Origin: Myxococcales bacterium | GTDB lineage: Bacteria > Myxococcota_A > Polyangia > Polyangiales > Houyiibacteriaceae | DNA length: 12,768 nt | Direction of reading: 5' to 3' | Assembly: GCA_030622585.1 (NCBI GenBank) | Contig: JAUXFZ010000019.1 | Span: 1 to 12,768, forward strand | Shown here: positions 7,819-12,768 of the stretch, piece after piece | How positions within the stretch are numbered: position 1 is the first letter of the stretch | How the letters are laid out: the number at the start of each line of letters is the position of its first letter | Notes under the pieces: generated by a model | What the model was told of the DNA's origin: nothing | Databases searched by the model: none | What the model saw: only the letters and a program-made list of their open reading frames with translations | Position numbers and translations under genes: made by a program

Positions 7819-8334
7819 CTAGTTCTCTTTTGCTGTGTTGCGAACCTCGATGATCTCGCTTGTCACTTCGCCCTTGGGGCGCCGCACCGTGATCTCGTCC
7901 CCGACTTCTCGAGATAGGAGCGATTTTCCAACCGGCGAGTCCATACTGATCCATTTCTTCGCCGCGTCGATCTCGTCCGGCCCAACGACGCGATAGGTTT
8001 GCGTGTTGCCATCCTCGTCTTCGATGGTGACCCAGCTCCCGAAGTACACCCGCCCGTTGTCGGGGGGCGTCTCATCGACGATGGTGAGAACCTTCAACCG
8101 TCGCCCCAAGAAACGAAGTCGCCGATCGATGGCAGCAAGCCGCTGCTTGCTGTACTGGTACTCCGCGTTCTCCGAGCGGTCGCCTTCGGCCGCCGCAACT
8201 TGCACGGCTTTGGCCATCGCGGGGCGGTCGACGTTCCACAGTCGATCGGCCTCCTCCTCGAAGCGGCGGTAGCCCTCGGGCGTGACGTAGCCGGGTTTCC
8301 CCGACATGTCCGGTCGTGTGCGTCGCCGCGTCAT
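7819..8334 (-). CDS. greB: Transcription elongation factor GreB
   Basis: A 171-residue GreA/GreB-family factor that enters the RNA polymerase secondary channel and stimulates cleavage of backtracked transcripts. The N-terminal coiled coil contains GDRSENAEYQYSKQRLAAID (51-70), whose tip acids Asp52 and Glu55 correspond to the residues that hold the catalytic Mg2+. The YQY-K-RL-IDRR pattern and the downstream VYFGSWVTIEDEDG and ISMDSPVGKSLLSREVGDE match GreB rather than GreA. E. coli GreB has 158 residues; the excess is a basic N-terminus (MTRRRTRPD), common in GreB relatives. The start is ATG 8334; ATG 8307 (162 residues) is an alternative, and neither has a strong ribosome site. The gene is divergent from the desaturase. 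Confidence 0.93.
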   Translation of the reverse strand: MTRRRTRPDMSGKPGYVTPEGYRRFEEEADRLWNVDRPAMAKAVQVAAAEGDRSENAEYQYSKQRLAAIDRRLRFLGRRLKVLTIVDETPPDNGRVYFGSWVTIEDEDGNTQTYRVVGPDEIDAAKKWISMDSPVGKSLLSREVGDEITVRRPKGEVTSEIIEVRNTAKEN

Positions 8335-8341
8335 GCTCGTC

Positions 8342-8354
8342 GTAGCGACGCTAC
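8342..8354. repeat. Inverted repeat GTAGCG-a-CGCTAC
   Basis: A perfect 6-bp inverted repeat around one central base, starting eight bases upstream of the greB start codon. In that position it could be an operator for greB or a small hairpin in its leader. No known regulator site is recognised. Confidence 0.45.
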
Positions 8355-8372
8355 TGCAGCGAAAGGACCCGT

Positions 8373-8388
8373 GCCAGTGTCTACTGGC
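8373..8388. repeat. Inverted repeat GCCAGT-N4-ACTGGC
   Basis: A perfect 6-bp inverted repeat with a four-base spacer (GTCT), in the middle of the greB/desaturase divergent region, 72 bases before the desaturase start. The size and symmetry fit a dimeric repressor site. As RNA it would form a stable small hairpin with a four-base loop; no T-tract follows, so it is not a typical terminator. Confidence 0.45.
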
Positions 8389-8460
8389 GTGGCCCCTCAG
8401 AAACATGCAAGAGAGCCGCGGCGTGCTGATGACCCGTTCTAGCCCGCCAGGGGAGCCTCG

Positions 8461-9330
8461 ATGCTTAGGTACGCTGCCGACATCCGCACGTTGATCTACA
8501 TGGCCGTCACGACCGCTCTGCTCGTCGTTCAATGGAGCCGCGACTCGTTTAGCCCCGTGCTGTTCGTCGCGTGCCTGTTCATGGCGGTCTCCGTTTCGGT
8601 GATCGCTCACAATCACAATCACCTGACCCTGTGGAAATCGAAGAAGCTGAACGCGCTCACCGACTACTGGCTGACGCTGTTCTACGGATTTCCTGCCTTC
8701 GTCTGGATTCCGACCCACAACCAGAACCACCACAAGTTCAACAACCGGGAGGGTGACTATACGAGGACGTACCGCTACACGGAGAAGACCAACCTTTTCA
8801 CGCTCCTCACCTACCCGACCGTGAGCGGGCTTCATCAGCAGAAGCCGATTCGCGACTTCCTCAAGAAGCAGTACAGCACCAATCGAAGGCGGTTCTGGTT
8901 CTATATTTCGCAGTACGTTCTGCTGGTGGGTTTCCTCGTGACTGCGTTTGTGGTCGATTGGCAGAAGGCGCTGCTGTACATCTTTGTTCCGCAGCAAGTC
9001 TCGCTGTACGTCGTGTTGATCTTCAACTACGTCCAGCACGTACAGGCGGATGAGGAGTCGCCCGTCAATCACTCCCGGAACATCGTCGGCCCGTTGATGA
9101 ACTTGCTGTTGCTCAACAACGGCCTGCACACCGTCCACCACGACAATCCAGGGATGCATTGGAGCGATGCCCCAGCAGCGCATGCAAAGATCGCGGACAA
9201 GCTCGACCCGCGGCTCAACGAGCAGAGCTTCTGGTGGTTCTTGATCCGCGTCTACATGCTGGGCATCTTCAGTCGGAAGGCGCGCGGCTCGTCGATGCGT
9301 CTTGAGCGCATGGCGTCATCGACGCCTTGA
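8461..9330 (+). CDS. Membrane fatty acid desaturase, three histidine boxes
   Basis: A 289-residue integral membrane protein of the fatty acid desaturase superfamily, which uses a di-iron centre held by histidine clusters to introduce double bonds or hydroxyl groups into lipid substrates. The boxes are AHNHNH (His50, 52, 54), HNQNHH (His86, 90, 91) and HTVHH (His223, 226, 227), with an extra conserved-looking NYVQHVQAD (His193). Hydrophobic segments lie near residues 10-48, 68-84, 148-166 and 170-190. The start is well supported by AGGGGAG five bases upstream. The gene is complete and ends 57 bases before the MFP-2-like gene on the same strand. Substrate (acyl-lipid, acyl-CoA or carotenoid-like) cannot be told from sequence. 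Cotranscription with the beta-oxidation genes is possible but a candidate terminator or operator separates them. Confidence 0.9.
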   Translation: MLRYAADIRTLIYMAVTTALLVVQWSRDSFSPVLFVACLFMAVSVSVIAHNHNHLTLWKSKKLNALTDYWLTLFYGFPAFVWIPTHNQNHHKFNNREGDYTRTYRYTEKTNLFTLLTYPTVSGLHQQKPIRDFLKKQYSTNRRRFWFYISQYVLLVGFLVTAFVVDWQKALLYIFVPQQVSLYVVLIFNYVQHVQADEESPVNHSRNIVGPLMNLLLLNNGLHTVHHDNPGMHWSDAPAAHAKIADKLDPRLNEQSFWWFLIRVYMLGIFSRKARGSSMRLERMASSTP

Positions 9331-9354
9331 CATCTGCTCGAATCGGCATAAACA
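9327..9354 (+). promoter_or_regulatory. Candidate sigma-70 promoter for MFP-2/thiolase genes
   Basis: A perfect TTGACA -35 box at 9327-9332 overlaps the TGA stop of the desaturase. Sixteen bases downstream, TAAACA (9349-9354) is a weak -10 candidate; CATAAA at 9347-9352 is an alternative with shorter spacing. Transcription would start near 9361, inside the palindrome listed next, giving a leader of about 27 bases. The -35 is convincing, the -10 is not. Confidence 0.4.
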
Positions 9355-9373
9355 GTCAGCTCTGATTGTTTTT
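9350..9373 (+). terminator. Possible intrinsic terminator after the desaturase (alternative reading of the palindrome)
   Basis: As RNA the same bases can form a nine-pair stem (9350-9358 with 9363-9371, one G-U pair) around the loop GCTC, followed by a T-run at 9369-9373. This resembles a Rho-independent terminator, but the stem has few G-C pairs and the T-run partly lies within it. It may end the desaturase transcript, act as an operator, or both. Confidence 0.35.
9351..9370. promoter_or_regulatory. 20-bp near-palindrome, putative operator
   Basis: AACAGTCAGCTCTGATTGTT reads almost the same on both strands: 8 of 10 half-site positions are symmetric. It overlaps the expected transcription start of the MFP-2-like gene and ends ten bases before its ribosome site (GAGGA, 9380-9384). 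This is where a TetR- or GntR-type repressor of lipid catabolism would typically bind. No regulator gene lies in the window to pair with it. Confidence 0.45.
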
Positions 9374-9387
9374 GAAGCCGAGGAATT

Positions 9388-11994
9388 ATGAGCAAAGAAG
9401 TCAGGTTCGATGGGCGCGTCGCAATTGTTACCGGGGCCGGGCAGGGGCTCGGCCGTGTCCACGCGCTCTTGTTGGCGTCACGTGGGGCGAAGGTCGTCGT
9501 CAACGACCTCGGCGGCTCCACGTCGGGTGAAGGCAAGTCCTCCGAAACGGCCGATCTGGTCGTCGAGGAGATCAAGCAAGCCGGCGGAGAGGCCGTCGCG
9601 AACTACGACTCGGTCGAAGATGGCGATGCGATCGTGCAGACGGCGATGGACACCTGGGGTCGCGTCGACATCGTGATCAACAACGCCGGGATCCTCCGCG
9701 ACAAGTCGTTCAAGAACATGACCGATGCCGACTGGGACATCATCTTCCGCGTTCACAACTACGGAGCGTACAAAGTCACCAAGGCAGCTTGGCCGATCAT
9801 GACCGAGCAGGGCTACGGCCGCGTCCTCTTCACGACATCGTCGGCCGGCATCTACGGAAACTTCGGGCAGACCAACTACGGGTCGGCGAAGCTCAGTCTC
9901 GTTGGGTTTGCGAACACGCTGTCGCTCGAGGGCCAGCGCAAGAACGTGCTCGTCAATACCATCGCGCCATTTGCAGCGTCCCGCCTGACCGAGGGGTTGC
10001 TTCCGCCGGCGGTGTTCGATTCACTCAAGCCCGAGTATGTCTCTCCGATCGTCGCCTATCTCTGCAGCGAGGAGAACGAAACGACCGGCGGCGTCTACGA
10101 GGTTGGTGGAGGGTTCTACTCAGGCCTGCGATGGGAGAGAACCAAAGGCAAGCTGTTCCGGCTCGGGCGCGATGTGTCGCCGGACGACATCCAGTCGAGT
10201 TGGAAGCAGATCAACGACTTCGCCGAAGCCGATCACATCAGTAGCGTGATGGAATCCCTCGGCCCCATCATTCAAAACGTCGAAGCGGGTCCCAGCAAGG
10301 GCGGCAATGAGTTCATCGACGTCGACGAAGCGCTCGGGTCCAAGTACCCAGACCGCACCTCGAGCTATGACGAAGGGGATCTGGCCCTCTACGCGCTCGG
10401 TGTCGGGGCGGCGACGGATCCCAACGATGAAGAGGGGCTTCGGCTCGTGTACGAGGGGCATGGGGGTGGCATGAAGGCCCTTCCAACCTTCGCCGTCATC
10501 CCGGGCACCAATGCCATTCTAGGATTCGCGAAGGAAGGCATCACGGCTCCCGGTCTGCACTACGGCCTCGACCGCCTTCTTCACGGGGAGCAGTACATCG
10601 AGCTCGTGCGGCCGCTTCCACTCAAAGCGACGCTCACCACCAAGGGCGTGGTCAAAGACATCTGGGACAAAGGCAAGGGCGCTCTCATCGTGACGGCCTT
10701 CGACTCGTACGACGAGGACGGCGACCTGTTCATCAAGAGCGAGATGACAGCCTTTATTCGTGGCGCCGGCGGTTGGGGCGGCGCGCGCGGCCCGAGTGCG
10801 GCCGTCAACGTACCCCCGTCACGCGAGCCCGACGTCGTCGTCGAAGACGCGATCCCCGAGAACCAGGCCCTGCTCTACCGATTGAGTGGCGACTGGAACC
10901 CGCTGCACGCAGATCCGGGCATGGCCAAGGCGTTCGGTTTTGAGCGGCCGATCCTCCATGGGCTTTGCACGTTCGGTTACGCCGGGCGTCGGGTGCTGGA
11001 GAGCTTTGCGCCTGAGGGCAATCCGGACTTCTTCAAGAGCATCAAGGTACGCTTCGCCGACAACGTTTATCCGGGCGACACCCTCATCACCGAGATGTGG
11101 AAGGACTCGGACCAGCGCATCGTGTTTCAGTGCAAGGTCAAGGAGCGCGACTCGCTCGTGATCTCCAACGCCGCCATCGAGCTCTTCGAAGAGCTCCCGA
11201 AACCAAAAGAGAAGAAACCAGCAGCCGCATCTGATGCTGTTGAGGGCGATGCTGCGGACGCGGCGGTCGAAGTCACGTCAGCCGACATCATTGCTGCGAT
11301 CGATCAGTATCTAGGGGATAACCCGGCCATTGCCGAAAAGGCGCAGACCGTGTTCCAGCTCAAGTTGAGTGATCCGGACAGTCTCTGGACGATCGACATG
11401 AAGACTGGCAGCGCGGGCGCCGGGGAAACCGCCAAGCCGGACGCCACGCTTCAGCTCGCCGAGGAGAGCTACGTAGCGTTGCAGAAGGGCGAGGCGGATC
11501 CGATGAAACTGTTCTCGACTGGGAAGCTCAAGATCGCCGGCGACATGATGAGCGTGAACAAGATCGAAGCGCTCGGTGAGATGCCATTTGAGTTGGTACT
11601 CGAAAAAGCAGCCGCTCGTGCAAGTGGAGCCGCGCCTGCCGAGTCGGTGGCCGCACCCCAGTCACGCGAGCCACTGGCCCCGAAGCTGTTCGAGGCGCTC
11701 GCAACCCGCCTCGAAGAGCAGCCGGGTCTCGCGGATGAAGTCGGCGCGGTGCTGCAGTTCTACGTGCGAGACCCCGACTCCAAATGGGTCGTCGATCTCA
11801 AGAGCCAACCGCCTGCCCTCAAGATGGGCGAGACCGATGGCGCGACGACGACGATCATGCTCGACGACGCGGATCTCGCAGAGCTCAGCAGTGGCGAGAC
11901 GACCACGCAATCGCTCTTTCAACGGGGCAAGCTTCGCATCGACGGTGACATGCAGCCCGCGCACCGATTGAACTTCCTCAAGGGCCTGATCTAA
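9388..11994 (+). CDS. MFP-2/HSD17B4-like multifunctional beta-oxidation enzyme with two SCP2 domains
   Basis: An 868-residue multidomain enzyme. Residues 1-300 are a short-chain dehydrogenase: TGAGQGLG (15-22) binds NAD, NNAG at 98-101, with Ser151, Tyr164 and Lys168 as the catalytic set in SSAGIYGNFGQTNYGSAK; spacing is as in human HSD17B4. Residues about 315-605 are 2-enoyl-CoA hydratase 2 (MaoC-type double hot-dog), with the likely catalytic Glu356 (VYEG) and the signature SGDWNPLHADP (Asp502, His507) plus ILHGLCTFGYAGRRV. An acidic/Ala-rich linker (605-630) leads to two SCP2 lipid-binding domains (about 630-740 and 764-868) that share DPDS-W--D and GKL-I-GDM. It should hydrate 2-trans-enoyl-CoA to (3R)-hydroxyacyl-CoA and oxidise this to 3-ketoacyl-CoA. 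Animal MFP-2 has only one SCP2 domain (about 736 residues) and a peroxisome signal absent here. GAGGA three bases before the ATG supports the start. It forms an operon with the thiolase 30 bases downstream. Confidence 0.94.
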   Translation: MSKEVRFDGRVAIVTGAGQGLGRVHALLLASRGAKVVVNDLGGSTSGEGKSSETADLVVEEIKQAGGEAVANYDSVEDGDAIVQTAMDTWGRVDIVINNAGILRDKSFKNMTDADWDIIFRVHNYGAYKVTKAAWPIMTEQGYGRVLFTTSSAGIYGNFGQTNYGSAKLSLVGFANTLSLEGQRKNVLVNTIAPFAASRLTEGLLPPAVFDSLKPEYVSPIVAYLCSEENETTGGVYEVGGGFYSGLRWERTKGKLFRLGRDVSPDDIQSSWKQINDFAEADHISSVMESLGPIIQNVEAGPSKGGNEFIDVDEALGSKYPDRTSSYDEGDLALYALGVGAATDPNDEEGLRLVYEGHGGGMKALPTFAVIPGTNAILGFAKEGITAPGLHYGLDRLLHGEQYIELVRPLPLKATLTTKGVVKDIWDKGKGALIVTAFDSYDEDGDLFIKSEMTAFIRGAGGWGGARGPSAAVNVPPSREPDVVVEDAIPENQALLYRLSGDWNPLHADPGMAKAFGFERPILHGLCTFGYAGRRVLESFAPEGNPDFFKSIKVRFADNVYPGDTLITEMWKDSDQRIVFQCKVKERDSLVISNAAIELFEELPKPKEKKPAAASDAVEGDAADAAVEVTSADIIAAIDQYLGDNPAIAEKAQTVFQLKLSDPDSLWTIDMKTGSAGAGETAKPDATLQLAEESYVALQKGEADPMKLFSTGKLKIAGDMMSVNKIEALGEMPFELVLEKAAARASGAAPAESVAAPQSREPLAPKLFEALATRLEEQPGLADEVGAVLQFYVRDPDSKWVVDLKSQPPALKMGETDGATTTIMLDDADLAELSSGETTTQSLFQRGKLRIDGDMQPAHRLNFLKGLI

Positions 11995-12024
11995 ACTCGC
12001 GCGAAGGAACGCCAAGGAGCATTG

Positions 12025-12768
12025 ATGGGACGCAAAGTAAACGTAATCGGAGTCGGCATGGTGAAGTTTGCCAAGCCGGGCCAGAGCGAGGACTACAACG
12101 TGATGGCCGCCAAGGCGATCAAGGCTGCGCTTGCTGATGGAGGCGTCGAGTACGGTGACGTCGAGCAAGCGGTCGCCGGCTATGTCTTCGGAGACAGCAC
12201 GTGTGGCCAGCGCGCAGTGTACGACGTGGGCCTCACCGGGATTCCGGTCTACAATGTCAACAACAACTGCTCTACTGGCTCGAGCGCCCTGATGTTGGCC
12301 AAGCAGATGGTCGAGGGTGGCATCGTCGAGTGCGCACTTGCGGTGGGTTTCGAGCAGATGCAAAAAGGGGCGCTTGGCAGCGCCTGGAACGACAGACCGA
12401 ACCCCCTTGGGCTGCACGTCAACGTGATGAACGACGCGCAAGGGTTCACCTCCGCGCCGCCCGCCGCCCAGATGTTCGGCGGTGCCGGTCGCGAGTATCG
12501 TTGGAAGTACGGCGCGAAGCGCGAAACCTTTGCGAAGGTGAACGCGAAAGCCCGCCAGCACGCGGCAAAGAACCCGTACGCGCTCTTCCGCGACCCGCTC
12601 TCGGTCGAAGAGATCCTCGCTTCACCCGAAGTGTTCGATCCGCTCACGCGCTACCAGTGCTGCCCTCCGACCTGTGGTGCCGCCGCCGCGATCGTGTGCT
12701 CCGATGATTTTGCGAAGAAGAAGGGTATCTCCAATCCCGTGTACATCGCGGGCCAAACGATGCGCACC
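12025..12768 (+). CDS. SCPx-type thiolase (3-ketoacyl-CoA thiolase), 3' end cut by window
   Basis: An open frame runs from ATG 12025 to the window edge (248 codons) with no stop. It strongly resembles the thiolase domain of eukaryotic SCPx (SCP2 gene): VGMVKFAKPG, AGYVFGDSTCGQRA, VNNNCSTGSSAL with the nucleophile Cys82, PAAQMFGGAGREY, NPYALFRDPLS and QCCPPTCGAAAA. The family cleaves 3-ketoacyl-CoA, notably 2-methyl-branched and sterol side-chain substrates. Where I recall SDGAAAA in animal SCPx, this protein reads TCGAAAA. AAGGAG at 12014-12019, five bases before the ATG, is a good ribosome site. The 30-base gap to the MFP-2-like gene indicates one operon, and the products act in successive steps. 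Whether a C-terminal SCP2 domain is fused, as in animal SCPx, lies beyond the window; the two SCP2 domains upstream may make it unnecessary. Confidence 0.92.
   Translation, partial: MGRKVNVIGVGMVKFAKPGQSEDYNVMAAKAIKAALADGGVEYGDVEQAVAGYVFGDSTCGQRAVYDVGLTGIPVYNVNNNCSTGSSALMLAKQMVEGGIVECALAVGFEQMQKGALGSAWNDRPNPLGLHVNVMNDAQGFTSAPPAAQMFGGAGREYRWKYGAKRETFAKVNAKARQHAAKNPYALFRDPLSVEEILASPEVFDPLTRYQCCPPTCGAAAAIVCSDDFAKKKGISNPVYIAGQTMRT

Larger units (their letters stand above)
8335..8460. promoter_or_regulatory. Divergent region between greB and desaturase
   Basis: These 126 bases lie between two divergent genes. They hold two perfect inverted repeats, listed separately, and the desaturase ribosome site AGGGGAG at 8449-8455, five bases before its ATG. 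No clear sigma-70 -35/-10 pair or sigma-54 box could be assigned on either strand. Confidence 0.4.

Noticed and set aside
8335..9183. Minus-strand open frame extending the greB frame to about 454 codons, antisense to the desaturase.
   Set aside because: The part beyond the greB start lies opposite the clearly real desaturase and has no recognisable protein features; it is open because of GC-rich codon bias.

Overview
This window is GC-rich, densely coding chromosomal DNA from a bacterium, most likely a member of the Myxococcota (formerly Deltaproteobacteria). The main clues are lipoproteins and a Tat lipoprotein whose modification cysteine is followed by Gly/Thr/Ala/Ser-rich linkers, several predicted envelope proteins without clear pathway roles, and lipid-metabolism genes of eukaryote-like type. 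That assignment is inference from style; no rRNA or other taxonomic marker is present. I see no tRNA, rRNA, CRISPR array, insertion sequence or phage gene, and no gene-free stretch reaches 300 bases.

Left part (1-4351): a plus-strand lipoprotein with an SMP-30-like beta-propeller (60-1007) meets a minus-strand series end to end. The minus series, in transcription order, is a two-transmembrane protein with two TrkA-N (RCK-type) Rossmann domains and no recognisable K+ selectivity filter (4351-3113), a Tat-exported lipoprotein of the amidohydrolase-2 family (3050-1479), and a small DUF1304 membrane protein (1370-1008).

Middle part (4352-8334): a divergent promoter region leads to an AmtB ammonium channel with both pore histidines (4489-5811). 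It has no glnK/PII gene beside it. It is followed by an unrecognised propeller-like lipoprotein (5857-7794). The transcription elongation factor GreB lies convergently on the minus strand (8334-7819).

Right part (8335-12768): this is the most interesting section. A short divergent region with two perfect inverted repeats precedes a three-histidine-box membrane fatty acid desaturase (8461-9330). Next comes a gene for an 868-residue multifunctional enzyme laid out like eukaryotic peroxisomal MFP-2/HSD17B4: (3R)-hydroxyacyl-CoA dehydrogenase, then 2-enoyl-CoA hydratase 2, then SCP2, here with two SCP2 domains instead of one. Thirty bases later begins an SCPx-type thiolase, cut by the window edge. 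Together they encode the hydration, dehydrogenation and thiolysis steps of a (3R)-specific beta-oxidation pathway, as used in animal peroxisomes for branched-chain and sterol side-chain acyl-CoAs. A TTGACA box overlapping the desaturase stop codon and a 20-bp near-palindrome just upstream of the MFP-2 start form a candidate repressor-controlled promoter.

I do not see an entirely unknown multi-gene system here. The best leads are the peroxisome-like module with its putative operator, the filterless TrkA-N membrane protein, and the amidohydrolase with an altered metal site.
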